This document shows, piece by piece, positions 1 to 12,900 of a DNA stretch of 64,000 bases. The translations under genes and the position numbers were made by a program. The stretch is from the NCBI GenBank assembly GCA_029783825.1, contig JAREIK010002645.1:1869512-1933511 (forward strand), given 5' to 3'. How positions within the stretch are numbered: the stretch's first letter is position 1; each line of letters starts with the position of its first letter. The stretch comes from Sapria himalayana (Eukaryota > Streptophyta > Magnoliopsida > Malpighiales > Rafflesiaceae). Below the pieces are notes generated by a model. It was not told where the DNA came from, did no database searches, and saw only the letters and a list, made by a program, of their open reading frames with translations.

Positions 1-2109
1 GTTGTTGGATGACAAGTAGATAAATGTGAAAATGCTCATGTCTTTTTAGCATATAAGGTAATAAATATTTTTATACTATCACTACCAAGAATGATCTCCT
101 TATAGTTTTTTTCTTAATATTTAAACACCAAAGTCATATATCATATATTAATGTGAAAGTGATAATGTCAATATCATATATTGTGTGCATGGGTCATTTA
201 CACATTTACTCCTTTTAGGCAATACATCAACTATCTTTGATGATTACTTTGAATATATACTTTTATACTAAACCTGTGATTATTATAAAGATGCAAGATA
301 ATATAGAACAAAATGTTTTTATGCTTTCAACTTTGAAAGCACCAAATTCATGATAATTAATATATATTTTTTCATGAATTTCATCTAGTAGTCATACAAG
401 AAAGAAAACTTCTAGGGCTATCTCCATCATGCTAGTTTCCCCCATTTATGTGTGTCCCATGATATACATATTACTATTTTCTACAAACATTATTTAACTC
501 TCATATTATGATGAAACTTCTTAGGTTAGACATTCTACTTAATCCCCATATTACTCAAATGTTAGTTTATCTTGAAAGTAAAAAAGAATTAGTTTTAAAT
601 ATGTTCATATTTTTGGATTTGTAAGCATTAAACTTACTTAAATATCGAGTCTTCACACATTAGTTTATCTTATGCATTAAGATTAGAAGAAATATTATTT
701 CCTTCTTACCATTACATATGAGTGTGTACCTTGACTTATCTATAATCTTCTACCATGATTGACATATATAAATCTATATATTCATGAAAATCCTACGTTT
801 GGTTCTAATTAGTATCCATATCTATCACTATGCAAACAACAATATAAACACAAGCATAAACTCATATAATAATTAATTCATCACAACAAAAATATTTTTT
901 TAACAATCTTATATCTCAAAATTAGCTAGTCATAAGGGAGGAAATCATGTGAGATAAGTTAAGAGATATTTCATGGCTTCGAGGGTTTACAATAAATGCC
1001 TAAGTAAAAATCTATCTATAAAATTCTAATTCCAATCAAGAATTACTTGTGTTCTCCTTGGATTTGCACTAAATGGTAGTTAGAATATCATCGCCTAGGA
1101 TTTTTAGTATGCATGGGTCATATTTTCTCTCTTTCTCTCTCTCATTTTTTTTATTTTTTTCTAAGTATCAGTTTTATATTTTAAGGATCTATGTTATATT
1201 TTAAGTTGGAAATCATGGTATAGATAATAGACTCGAGGTTATGACTTCATTATCTCTTCGAATCCTCTATGAATCATTGATGTTGTGACATTGTAAATGG
1301 CCATGACTGGTGTCTTTAGTCTTTGTAACTCAAAGTCATAGTGCGATAATTGGTCATGGATTTGGTCTTGACTATCTAAGCAGAATGTAGTAGTTTTGGG
1401 GTTATCATGATTGAATGAATCATTCTTGTAATACAAAGTCATGATATGAGAATTAGCAGCAACATTGATATTTTCTCTCTAAAGCACAAAGTGGTTACAT
1501 TGGAAATACTATGATGAGAGTAAATGTTCTCTAAAATAAAAATTCATGGTTAGAAAATAATGTTCTGACTCAAAATACCTAGTTTTTGGCTCTACATGGA
1601 ATAATTCATGGCTCTAGTAATTACTATCACTATTTGTATAAGTCAAGTATTTGGCTCGCATGTCAAGGAACCAATGTTATATCTACTAAATATTTTAGAA
1701 TTAGTTTGGCTATGACTCCAAGAAAATATTGTGGCCATAATGATTATGTTACATGGTAAAATACTCGTGTCAATCGGGTGGTAGATTCATGGCATACAAT
1801 GAACACCATGACTATTTTTTGTAGAATTATAACCAAGAAGAGATGTCGCAACTACTTAAGAATAAGTGTGGATGATGTTCAAAAGTTGTGACAAAAGAAT
1901 TTTCATGAATCTTCATCACTTTTCTCCCCTCTAAGTATTTGCTCATATATCATACCAATTTCACCCAAAATCACTATGATTTTACTAGCAATTGTCAAAT
2001 TCTCATAAAATAAAAATTTAGTGAAATCTTTCTATTAAACACTAAAATAAATACAAACAAAATAAGATACACTCACAAAATGACTAAAAAAAATCAATAT
2101 ATGGAATGT
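1..2109 (-). repeat. Gypsy LTR fragment, copy 1 (cut by window edge)
   Basis: This is a long AT-rich non-coding repeat that matches, word for word in many places, the LTRs starting at 7,595 and 17,829. Shared landmarks in the same order are a stretch about colourless 'ccaaagtcatatatcat' words, the 'ctccttttaggcaataca' block near 210, 'tagacattctacttaa' near 526, and a tandem array at 1,329-1,589. By comparison with the later copies its first 300 or so bases lie outside the window. Orientation is minus, inferred from the copies that sit next to a primer site. No gene is visible; the 67-codon frame at 1,239-1,442 is not conserved between copies. Confidence 0.7.
1329..1589. repeat. 51-53 bp tandem array inside LTR copy 1
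   Basis: Five degenerate units begin at about 1,329, 1,381, 1,432, 1,485 and 1,537. Each starts with a version of 'cacaaagtcatgg' and has a 'catgact'-like word about 25 bp later. Equivalent arrays occupy the same place in the other LTR copies. Confidence 0.7.
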
Positions 2110-3996
2110 CGAACTAGATCTTCCCATGAATCTTCTCTTGGAGGTCATTTAAGAGGAAATGAATTGTAGGGCTAACATCACCATACTAATCTTTCCCACT
2201 TGTATGTATCTTGTGACATTCATATCATCATCTACCAAAAAAAACATATGACTTGGACACTAAGGTGAAATTTCTAGGGTAGACATTCTACTTAACCCTC
2301 ATATTACTTGAAGGTTAGTTCTTCTAATTAGTACATAATGGATTAGTCATTTGTCTTATATATATTCATATTTTTAGATTCGTAAGCATCATACTCATAA
2401 TGATGAAACTTACCTCAATTTTTGGTCTTCACATATTGGTTTATCTCATACATTAAGAAATAGAAGAGTTATTACTTCCTTCTTACAATAACATGTGTAT
2501 GCCCAATGACTTGTCTATCACTATCTACCATAGTCAATATGCACAGACCTTTTTATTCATGAAAATTCTATGTTAGATGATACCATAGCCAACATGCATA
2601 AACCTATGTATTTATGAAAATTCTATGTTAGATGATGCTACATCTAACAAAATGTTAGATGTGTTAAAAAATTTTCATTGTAATATGCATATATATATAT
2701 ATATATTAATTCTAGATATTAATTTATCTGATACATCATCTCAATTTAGCCGAATATTCTAAAGAAAATAATGTCAGATGTGTTGAAAGACATCTCATGG
2801 ATTCATGAGTTCTCAATGAATACTCAAGTAAAAATTTAAGTATATAATCTTAATTTAATCAATAATTTCTTGCATTCACCTTGGATTTTTCCTAAATATG
2901 TCGAAATCACATTGCTTAGGATTTTTGGTGCATGTGGTTCATATTTCTCTATTTTCTCCCCTATTTCATCTCTTTTTTCCATATTCTACTAGGTGTCACT
3001 TTTGTACATATTTGTGCAATATTTTAAGTTGGAAGTCACATTGAATACGCGAGGTTATAACTTTATTATCTATTCAAATATTTTTTGGAGATTGATATCA
3101 TGATACTAGGAATGATTGCTACTAATTTTTTTACTCTTTATCACGTAGAGTTGTTGGATTAGAATACAAAGTCATGGTACTAAGATTGCAGTGATTGAGA
3201 TAACAATTCTCTATAATACAAAGTTATATTCTAGAATTGGCTATGACATTGGTGTTGGTTTTTTGAGCAAAATGTTATGATACATGGATTCCCATGACTA
3301 AAATAATTATACTCCAAAACAACAAAATAATGATGCTAAACAAAGCTATGGTTTTAGTAATTTGTCTCTAGAGCACAAAGTCAATATTATTATGGTTATG
3401 ACTAAAGTAAATACTATTTAGAATGAAAAGTTACCATGGAAAATAATATCATGACTCAAAATAATTAGTATTTTGTCTTTTCACAAATAAATCATGAATC
3501 TAGAAATTTCCATGACTATTTGTACTAATGGGATACTTTGTTGTATCGATAAAAAAATAATGTCATAATTGTTAAGTATTTTAGAGATAGTATTGTTGTG
3601 ACCCAAAGCCAAATATCATGGTCATGCTGATTATTTTGCATAATGAACTACTTGTATCAATTTGGAGATAGTATTGTGGTGTACAAAAAAGGCCATGACA
3701 ATTTTTTTGTAGAGTCACAACCAAGAAGGGATGCCACAACTACTCAGGAATACGTATAGAAGGTATACCCAAGCCATGATGAAGAAATTGTCATGGGTCT
3801 CTATCACTTATCTCTTCTCAAAGCCTTTATTCCACTAAGACTATCAATTTCCCTCAAAATCACTATGATTTTATCAAGATTTGTCAAATTTTCTCCAACC
3901 AAAAATTTAATCAATTCTCTCCAATAAATACTAGAATATGTGCAACACAATAAGATATACTCACCAAATGACATAAAAAGTTAGTACGTAGAGTGT
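2110..3996 (-). repeat. Gypsy LTR fragment, copy 2, tandem to copy 1
   Basis: The sequence from 2,110 repeats the material of 361-2,109, about 1.76-1.89 kb downstream. Matching points are 'tagacattctacttaa' (526 and 2,282), the microsatellite-rich middle, the 'gaggttat' block (1,235 and 3,053) and the end 'gatatactcaccaaatgac' (3,953). It lacks the first roughly 600 bp of a full LTR, so it is a truncated LTR joined to the end of copy 1. No coding region is seen. Confidence 0.7.
3165..3426. repeat. 51-53 bp tandem array inside LTR copy 2
   Basis: Units begin near 3,165, 3,217, 3,267, 3,320 and 3,374, with the same spacing and consensus as at 1,329-1,589. Confidence 0.65.
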
Positions 3997-4989
3997 CGAA
4001 TAAATTCTCATATTATAGGTATTGCTTGACCTTAAATAATGAATCTCCCTTCAAACATTCATACCAAAAAAGAATATATCTATGAATACCATGACTATGT
4101 TTGAGTATGATGATTGACTTTTGTTTTAGAAATAAGATCTAGAATTTTGGGATTTGTTATGAAGTGCATGAGTCATGGTTTAATATATTTATTATAGATC
4201 TCTAAAATAGTGTTACATTTATTGAGTTACCTTCAAAATACTGTTACATTTAGAAACTATAGTTAGATATTTTTATAGATCTTTAATTTAGTCAATAAAA
4301 TTAGTTATCTAGGTTAGCTTCTTCGTATAATTTTTCTCTTTAACTTGTCTTCCTGATTTCTCTTTCTACAACATATAATTTTATGATACATCTCCTTTGG
4401 GATATTTTGCCATTGATGCTGTGAATTTGGAAATAGTCACGGTATCATTGTCAATGGCTTCTTAGGAAAATACTACAATTATTTGTATAGTCATAGCTTG
4501 TGAAATTGCTCTGTATATTATAATAGTCATGGCTTTTCGTTTCTATGACTTTAATTATTGTTTAAATTGGTAAAGTTATGGCATCCATTAAAGTTGTGAC
4601 TCTCTTTGTTACACATACCTCATCTTCATCTTTTTTTAGATATTCCACAAATGTTATTTATGCATTTTGTTTCACTTCCAACATATCAATAATTAGTTTC
4701 AGCCTTTCTTTTATTTATACTTATGTAGAAATCTTGAAAATCTCCTCAATAACTTCTATATATTGCTAAATTAAGAATTTCATCATTGCCACCCTTCCTT
4801 ACATATTTGGAGTTGGATTCTCCTAAGAATGCCTCAACTTCATTGTAGTTTTCCTTTTCATTATCATTTCAACTATTGTCTTTAAGTCAATTCATATACT
4901 TCATCAACTTTTGTATTTTTTTCTAGCTAACACTCTTCTATAAAATATTTCCATTTGAAGTCAAATTTTTATGTCATCATAGTATATAA
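3997..4989 (-). other. Gypsy internal region between protease and 3' LTR, no RT seen
   Basis: This stretch joins the protease remnant of the minus-strand gypsy copy to the LTR fragment on its left. The part from 4,290 to 4,620 is recognisably related to 11,230-11,700, including a shared 'agttatctaggttagcttct' type block. I looked for RT, RNase H and integrase motifs in the three minus frames and found none. The 63-codon plus-strand frame at 4,578-4,769 has no recognisable features. Confidence 0.5.
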
Positions 4990-7570
4990 GAGGCTATCTA
5001 TTCCCTAATAATCTCTCATTATAGTTTATATTATGTATCCTTTTGTAGAGGTTGAATTCATCTATACTTCCTCTACATGAAGTATGAATTCTCCATTAAT
5101 GACATTGATTAATATCTATCCATCTAGTAGCTAATAATAACTATTCCAAGATCAAATGAGCATATATATCTTCTTTCATATAAAGCAAATCAAAATCCAC
5201 GAAAAAAATAAATTTACCAACATTCACCAAAATATCTTTAATAACATCATTTGAAATTTTGATTGAATGATAGGTCATTCAAAGTAAGAGGTCATTTAAA
5301 GTTATCTCACTAAGTCTTAATTTTCACATTATGGATAATAACTTCAGATTCATACTTGATCCCAAATCTTATAGTACTTTCTAAAAAATATGCTTTTTAA
5401 TGATGCACAGAATCATAAAATTTTTTGTATCTTTTAATTTTCTCAGAAGATTATGTTAAATGATAGTGTTATACTTCTCAATCATATTTACAATTTCATA
5501 GATCTCCAACTTCCACTTACTATTTATTATATCTTTCTTGAACTTCACATAATTTAGCATTTGTGATATTACTTTGACAAATATAATATTCACTTCTAAC
5601 TTATGAAAAATATTGAGGAATCTCTGAAATTGCCCGTACATTTTTCTTTTCCTAAATAAGTATGGAAAAGGAAGATTAGAAGAAAAATATTTACTAATAA
5701 CAGTCTTTATATTACATATTTTTCTAATCATTGTTAAGGGTAATATGTATCTCATCCTCCTTTATTTCTTTATTTGTCTCGGGTATGGTGCCTCCAAAAC
5801 ATGTTCAGTAGAAGCCATGACTTTAGAAAATTTCATTGAATGTTGTGTCACAGCTTTGGAAGATGTCTCAGCATCTTGTACTGCATCACTATGCTGTGTT
5901 GTGACTTTGGGAAAAGTCATGCCTTTTTCAATCACATCTTCCTCTTTTGTGACAACTCTCCTTTTAGCTTCCATTTCTACTTGGTGCCTCCAAAACTCTT
6001 CGATGCTTCTCAATGTAATGAACATGTACTTCTTAGGATTTACCTTAGTATTTCTTGGTTGTTCATTCATGCTCTTCTCTTATATTTAGATTTCTAGTTG
6101 TCTATGTTGATTATCAATAATTTTTATTGTTGCATTCTTATGTTTTAGCATCGTTTCAATCTATTTAATTTGATCTCTCTTGAAGATTATTTCTTTTATT
6201 TGTCTCCATGAGTAAGACTGGAATATTTTTTTCAAGCAATAGTTTTTCTACTCTCTTAGAATGAATTTAATTGGAGCTTGATGCTCCTTGCATTTGATAG
6301 CTAATTAAGTTATTTCCAAATCTTTTTTAAAATTGTCCCAAGTTCTACTACATGTTCTTAGGGCTCTCATATAATATATTTTCATTATTTCTCACATTTA
6401 GATGGTAGTGTATAAAAGTATTATTGTTGGATCAGAACACATATCCCTTGCTCTACAAAACACCGACTTTCTCTACATGATACATACAAAAGAAATCTAC
6501 CATTTCATGTTGTTGTAGCATAGAATCTTCTTTCACACTTATTCTTTTTTCATTTTGGGATCCAAGCCTATTGAAAAATGTGTCCATCTTCACTTTCATT
6601 ATGGTCAATCTATCTAACTCTAATAATTTAGCTTGTTTCCTTCCAAATATTTAAGCATTTGGTGTTTTATAATTATTATTTGCTAGCTTTTTAAATAGAA
6701 AATGAGTTTCTTCGAGTAACTTATTCATAATGGAACTACTCGATACCACATCAATTGTGTACCTAGTCATATAGTTTAGTTCATTATACAAAGTTTGAGC
6801 TTAGAACTACAACTCAAATCCATATTTTAGGTACCTCCTAAAAAGCTCTTTAAATCCAACCTAGATGTCAAATAATGCTTCTTGCTCATCTTGGAGAAAT
6901 GATTAGAGTTATCATAACTTTATCTTTCTTCTTAGTTGAGAGATGATTTGAGACATGAAGAACTTAGTGAGTAATGCTTGCATAAGTTTATCATAAATTT
7001 CAATTGATCATCAAGATAAGCATTATAACCAATTCTAAGATTTGTATCTCAAATAAAAAGCTAAGAGTCACACACTTATAGCACCCGAGTTAACTCTATG
7101 CATCTTCATTATGTCGCAAGATTATAAAAAAGTTATGATGTTATTCAGATCTTCTAAAATTATTTCACTATATTGATGTTGTTATATCTTAGTTATCAAA
7201 CTTATCTTTAACTCAAAGTAATTCATTTGCACTGGTTGCATTTGAATCCTAGAATAATTATCCATCATTATATGCTACCAATAGTCTCTAAAGGTATGAC
7301 AAGAATTGGCCTATTGGACATCTTGTCTTTCATCACCGTAGAGGTCTCCATTACTTTCATTTCCTTCCATAAATTCTTTCTTAACTTTCTATATTAGAAG
7401 TTCTCTCATTATTCGCTCAATTTCTAGCTATAGATGGTTTAACTCGATCATAGAAGCTATATTCATGTATGTAGTAGTGGCTACTAAACAAAAAAAAAAG
7501 AAAAAATACAAAACAAATTACAAATACAAAATAAATACTAAAGTTGTCTAATGAAACTGTGATAGAATAA
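4990..7570 (-). pseudogene. Gypsy (Athila/Tat-like) gag-protease pseudogene, copy A
   Basis: Read on the minus strand, this is the gag and aspartic protease part of a Ty3/gypsy element. The gag C-terminal section and gag-pro junction lie in one frame at 5,456-6,070, broken by one stop. They contain the family signatures FLNIFHKLEVNIIF and QMLNYVKFKKDI, corresponding to the usual 'FLEIFKKLEINIPF ... QMPNYAKFLKDIL'. Further on (about 5,050-5,400) a decayed retropepsin reads DLGSSMNL ... SNDVIKDILVNVGKFIFFVDFDLL. The 6,250-7,450 part is a heavily mutated gag core, followed toward the primer site by an A-rich leader. The gag region also carries a linker with FPKV/FSKV repeats. Many stops and frameshifts make it non-functional. 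The primer site and LTR lie immediately to the right, which fixes the orientation. Assignment to Athila/Tat rests on gag-pro wording and the Asp-type primer site. Confidence 0.75.
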
Positions 7571-7588
7571 TCTCTAGCTACAACACCA
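7571..7588 (-). promoter_or_regulatory. Degenerate primer-binding site (tRNA-Asp type), copy A
   Basis: The plus strand reads tctctagctacaacacca. The site expected on this strand for an Asp-tRNA primer in plant Athila/Tat elements is TCCCCGGCAACGGCGCCA. Eleven of 18 positions match and most mismatches are transitions. It is followed by aaaact and the TG that opens the LTR. Confidence 0.65.
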
Positions 7589-7594
7589 AAAACT

Positions 7595-9905
7595 TGTTAT
7601 GACTTTGTGAGGGTACTTAAACTATCATTAATTGACATGATCCCAAAATCTCATTGGACAATGATCTATCATCTAATATAGTTCCTCAAGTATATGATTC
7701 ATACAAGTAATAAAGTGAACACAAGTCTAAATATTGATCCCATAGATATTATGTTCATTATTTGATCAACTAATAATTAACTAATAACGACTCAAGTTGA
7801 ATTAATATAATTGATCATTCAAAATATACTTAGACTCTATGATTAATGTCCATGTGCATGATGGTATTTTTCTTGAGTTCTTTTAATATTATATTCAATT
7901 ATTGGACAAATGATAGATTAATGTGAAAATTCTCGTGTTTCTTTCCACATATGGTGGTCATTATCTTTAGACTATCATTATCAAAAATAATCTTTTAATT
8001 GTTGTCCCCTTGATATTTTAATACTAAAGCCACACATTATTCTGTTTAATTGTCTTTTACACATCTGCTCCTTTTAAGTAATACATCAACTACCATTGAT
8101 ACTACTTTGAGTGTATTTTTATTCTCCAGTCTCTAATATCAAAAAGATGCAAAATGAAAATAATAATAATTGAGTTTACACTTTCTACTTAGTAAACATC
8201 ATACTCATATCAATTAATATGCACATTCATTTAAAACTCACCTATTGAAATCATACAAGAGAAAATGACTCTTATGGTTGTCATCACCATATGAAACATC
8301 TCTCCTAGCATTTGTCACATGACTTACCGATCACTATCCGCCATATCCAATACACGACTCTCATAATATGGTAAAACCCCCCTTGTTAGACATTCTACAT
8401 AACACTCACATCATTTAAATGTCAATTCTTCTAAAATATATACACAATGAATTATTTGTAAATATATTTATGCTATCAATTATGTAAGCATCATATACGT
8501 GTATTTCTCAATCTCATATTTTCATGCATAAGTTTATCTCATGCAATAATAATAGAAGAACTATCACTTCTTTCATATCACACCTCATGAGTATATCTCA
8601 TGAATTAGATGTTATTATCCACCATGACAACATACATAAACCTATGATCTGGAGAAAATTCAAAATTTCAGTTCAAATTAGTATTCACATCCATCAATAT
8701 TAAAATCACAAATAAACTTTAGACATTAAAATTATCATAACACAAGTATATTAAATAAACCACAGATCTCAAATTAGCATGGTATTAGAGAATAATTCAT
8801 ATGAAATATTTTGATGACATCTCATGAAATCGGGTATTAGCAATGACAACCCTAATGAGAATCTAAGTCTCAAAACCTAATCCTAACCCATTCTTATTTG
8901 TATTCACCCTAGATTTTTCACTAATTGGGGGGGTTGTTTTCTAAGATCTTGTGTGCTCTTGGCATTAAATCTAATTCCCCCTCTTTCTTATCTTATGAAA
9001 AAAGTAAGTGTTTCTTCTATTTTTGAGATTCCATGTGAATCTTTAAGCTAGAAGTTATAGTGTTGGGTTGTATTTGTGACTTTTTTTCTCTTCGAATTTT
9101 CTTTAGAGTACAAAAATCACAATGACAAAGGATTGTCATTATAAAAGTAACTCCCCTATGGAGAATAAAGTCATGATGATAGGACTGCCACAACAAAAGT
9201 TTCTCTCTATGGATCATGAAGCCACAATACAAGAATATTATGATTGAGATAATTACTCTATGGAACACAAAGTTGTAGTGGCAAAAATAGTCGCAACTAA
9301 GATATTTACTCTTCGTAACATAAACTCATTATGGTAAGAATATCGTGACTTAGTTATTTACACTTTGGAGCACAGTGTCAAGTTGGAAAATATTGTCATG
9401 ACTAAAAATCACTTAGTATTATCTAGTTTTTATTTATATTAATTAAGTCAAGTCACTAGAAAATACCTTAGCTTATTATACTAGTTGAGTACTTGGTTGT
9501 TATGACCTAAAAATAAAGTCACAACCATCAATGTATTTTAGAAATAGTACATCCACACTCTAATAAATTACCATATCAACATAAATAGCATTGCATAATG
9601 AAAAAATTGATAACTTGGTGGTAAAGTCATAACATATGAAGATTATCATGACTTATTTTATAGAGACATAGCCAAGAAATGCTATAACACCTTCTTAATA
9701 GGCTTGTGGAAAGTATAATAAAGCTGTGATATGAAATATCATGACTTTCTATTACTTTTCTCCCCTATAAGTTATTATTCTATCAAGTTCACTAATTTTA
9801 CCCAAAATATATCTAATTTTACTATTATTCTTCCAATTCTAGCAAAATAGCTATTTAGTGAAATATATCAATTTAAAGCTTAAATATAATATACATAGAC
9901 TTTAG
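7595..9905 (-). repeat. Gypsy 5' LTR, copy A (~2.3 kb)
   Basis: The LTR begins with TG six bases after the primer site. Early landmarks include 'caagtaataaagtgaaca' and a 'gatcccatagatatt' block, a wording common at the U5 end of plant Tat/Athila-type LTRs. The rest parallels the LTRs at 17,829 and 58,280. The far end is approximate, set by comparison with the copy ending near 20,118. No coding sequence is seen in it. Confidence 0.7.
9109..9423. repeat. 51-54 bp tandem array inside LTR copy A
   Basis: Six units begin near 9,109, 9,163, 9,215, 9,266, 9,319 and 9,371. Each carries a 'cacaaagtcatgg' variant and then a 'gtcatgact' variant. Confidence 0.7.
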
Positions 9906-10573
9906 CTCTACCTTCAAGCATATCTTCCTATAGTTTGCCTCCAAGTTCATATTTTTCAAAAGGTTGTGGATCTCTTCCAAGTATCCTTCTTATCTACTCA
10001 AAGGAAAATCAAATTGGAAAGATAATTCTTCATATAATTTGTCTCCACTTATTTTTATTGCTTCTATATCATATTTGGTGAAGGGTGACACTTCTTGTCC
10101 AATGTTGGTTTATTCTTCCATTCAAGAATATTTTATTTCTTCTTATCTCCTTCAAGCCCTTTCTTCAAACCTGCTAATGTTAAGGAGAACATTTGTGTGC
10201 ACTATTCATAACTATCTTTATAAGTTTGGACTCATTTGGCTCTACATAATATCATAATCAAAGAAGTGCTAATTATTTGGCATGAGAATTCTCCATCTTG
10301 AAAATAAAGAATAGACTTCTCCAAGATCTTGCTCACATAGATCTTATGTCTTCATTCTAGGGTCAAAGCAAGGTCAACATATCTTGTATGATGGTGAGAG
10401 ATGGAGAGTCGGCTATAAAATATAGCACAACAACTATAACCAAATCTTGCTCTTATTTGTGAGTTCTTTCCACACTAAGTGTCAATATATTATTTTTGAC
10501 AAAACTCTCTAATCACCTCTTACATCCATCATGTCTTCGTGAATATCCCTACTATTACATATAACCTCTTGTA
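9906..10573. other. No gene recognised
   Basis: AT-rich sequence with a 97-codon plus-strand frame (9,964-10,257). The frame is serine- and leucine-rich with no known motif, and the minus strand is full of stops. It may be further decayed element interior, but I cannot assign it. Confidence 0.4.
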
Positions 10574-10860
10574 TATAGGTATCAAGTGGGTCAGGTGGCC
10601 TAGGCACTACACGAGGCATGGTCCGAATCAGTTGTACCTGACCTAGTACGACATGTTCCAAAATCATGCCTAGACCTAGGTTGGGCTAGCCAGATGCATA
10701 GCTCATGCAAGGCTAGGCTAGAGGCTGTCGTGCCTTGTGCTAGGCAAGGCATGACCCACATGCCTGGCTCATTGGCATAGACAACCAGCATGGTATACTT
10801 GACCTAAGACCATAAAGTCATGAACCAAGAAGTAGGCATTATCCACTTGGCCCATGCCCA
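10574..10860 (+). mobile_element. Decayed hAT 5' end remnant
   Basis: It starts with tataggtatcaagtgggtca, a mutated form of the hAT terminus tagaggtgtcaa..gggcc seen at 26,462 and 49,871. It then has the same kind of GC-rich subterminal words (gcctaggcac, gtgccttg, ggcatggcc-like). Most differences from the intact ends are transitions. No transposase or 3' terminus follows, so this is an orphan 5' end; its right boundary is approximate. Confidence 0.6.
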
Positions 10861-11099
10861 ACCAGCCCAATACTATTTTTTTAAAAAGTCATAATTAAAT
10901 TTTTTTAAAAAAATTTGCCACATACACTTGGTATGTTTTTTTAATGAAACCTACCATGTAGTTGGCCCTGGCAGGTGCAAACCACCATGCATGTGCATGT
11001 CTGGTGTTGGCTAAGTTTGATTTCCACAATTTAATTGATTGATATAAAGTTGTGACTAGATATTAGTGCTATGACTTCTTTTTGGGTGTTTGGAATGCA

Positions 11100-11800
11100 A
11101 AAGTGTTTGAGTATATCTGTATGCATAAAAAAAATATTACATGAAATAGCAAAAAAAGTAAATTCTTGGGTTACCTTTTACACAATGCTATATTTAACAT
11201 CCATAGCTAGATTATCATTGAATCTTCAATTTAATTGGTAATTTTAGTTGTCCAGGCAAAGCTTCTCAGAAAAATCTTTCTCCACTACTTGTTTTCTTAA
11301 ATTCTTTTTTAACATCAAACCATTTATCATAGTGAATGCTATGACTATGTGAAAAGTCAAAATATCATTGCCCGTGATCACTTTAGATAAGGTCGCAACT
11401 TGTTATAAAGTCAAAATATTAAGAATTATTATTTGGATCCCTTTTTATGTGGCTTTAGAAAAGGTCGCGGCTTCTTCTTAAAGCTATTATTACGTCAATC
11501 TCATGGCTGCATCTATTGACAAATTTTTTTTCATAAATTCAGTATGTAAAGTCGTGACTTCTTCAAAAGTCACGACTTTTTTTATTATAAAAAATATCTT
11601 TTCATATTTCTTCGTATATTCAATAATATTATTACTTTATTGTCTTTCTTTTCTCTCAAATCAATGATCATTAGTGAACTTTTCTTCACTTGCACTTGTT
11701 TTACAAACTTGAAATTTCTCTTGGTAATTTCTATGTGTTCCTGAACTAACAATTTCGATCATTTCAACCTCTTCTTTCGCATCTTTAGAGTATTTTCATT
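11100..11800 (-). other. Gypsy 3' internal fragment (non-coding)
   Basis: The segment from 11,230 is related, in the same orientation, to 4,290-4,620 of copy A. It is packed with 'aaagtcgtgac' and 'gtcacgact' words. No open frame is found. It abuts a plus-strand gag-pro remnant, so the junction near 11,800 is an inversion or nested insertion boundary. Confidence 0.45.
11548..11579. repeat. Perfect 13-bp hairpin
   Basis: aaagtcgtgactt (11,548-11,560) is followed by a 6-base loop and its exact reverse complement aagtcacgacttt (11,567-11,579), then a T-rich tract. It consists of two facing copies of the family's recurrent gtcgtgac/gtcatgac word. Confidence 0.85.
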
Positions 11801-12900
11801 TTAATCATGAAGAAGTCACAACTTTCAAAAATGTCATGGCTCCCACCATGGAAATTTCAAAAGATATGGCCCACAACACTATGATATTTTCCAAAGTTGT
11901 GATCCCTGTTGTATAAAGTGCCTAGCTCAACATCCCATTAGTGAAAAAAAAGGAGTAATAGAGGAGCAAATAGAGATTATCCAAGGTACTAGAAAGATAA
12001 ATGTGATGAAGAACAATGTTAAAGGTAATTTTCCTCTAACCTTTTCTTTTCCATAATATTTTAGAAAGGAGAAGTTGGATGAAGATTTTCAGTAGTTTCT
12101 TAATATTTTTTATAACTTAGTAGTAAATATCTTATTTATTGAAGCATTATCTCAAATATTAAACTATGTGAAATTTATAAAGGATGTCATGAGCAGTGAG
12201 AGAAAGTTGGAGACATATAAAATGATAAATATGACTTAGAAATGTATTACAATTATTCAAGGAAAACTAGAGAGAAAGTTGAAGGATTCAAGAAGTTTTA
12301 TGAAACTATACATAAGTATAGAGTACACATTCTAGAAGATGCTATGTGATTTATGATTGAATATTGACTTGATGCTTTTTCAAAAGCACAAAGATTGAAC
12401 CTTGATGAGATCACCTCAACATCTCTTTCAATGCAAATGGTCAATTGAATCAACTAAATACTCAATGAGTATTATTGAAGATATGTTGTTTAATGTTAGT
12501 AATTTTATTTTTACTCTAGATTTTGTAGTATTGGATATGGAGGAACACCAATACACTTAATTGATTTTAGGATAGCCATTTTTAGACACTTAACAAACAT
12601 TCATTGACATTGACAAGGAAGAGTTCAGGCTTCACATAGGTAAAGAACAACTAAAATTCATCATTTACAAAGATATGTAGAGTCCAGATGATGATAAAAA
12701 ATATTATTGGAGAATAGATAGCCTCCTTCACATAACAAGGCAATAAAATATTAACTTTAAGTGGAAAAATTTTGTAGAAGATTATTGACTCGATAAAGAT
12801 GAGAAGGATAACATAGAAGATGAAATATAAAGCTGTTAAAGTGAAGCTGAGATTGAAGATATTGATTGCTATGAGGTCATAATATTTTTCAAAGTCACAA
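11800..12900 (+). pseudogene. Gypsy gag-protease pseudogene, copy B
   Basis: This is a plus-strand relative of the copy at 4,990-7,570. After a 'gtcacaactttcaaaaatgtcatgg' linker the translation shows FRKEKLDEDFQ, FLNIFYNLVVNILF and SQILNYVKFIKDVMS, the gag-pro junction signature. Near 12,480 the retropepsin tail is IIEDMLFNVSNFIFTLDF, then a decayed LILGRPFL motif and FRLHIGKEQLKF. The following section, containing a YYWRIDSL motif around 12,700, aligns with the corresponding part of copy A. Stops and frameshifts are frequent. No RT follows; the LTR begins within about 600 bp. Confidence 0.7.
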
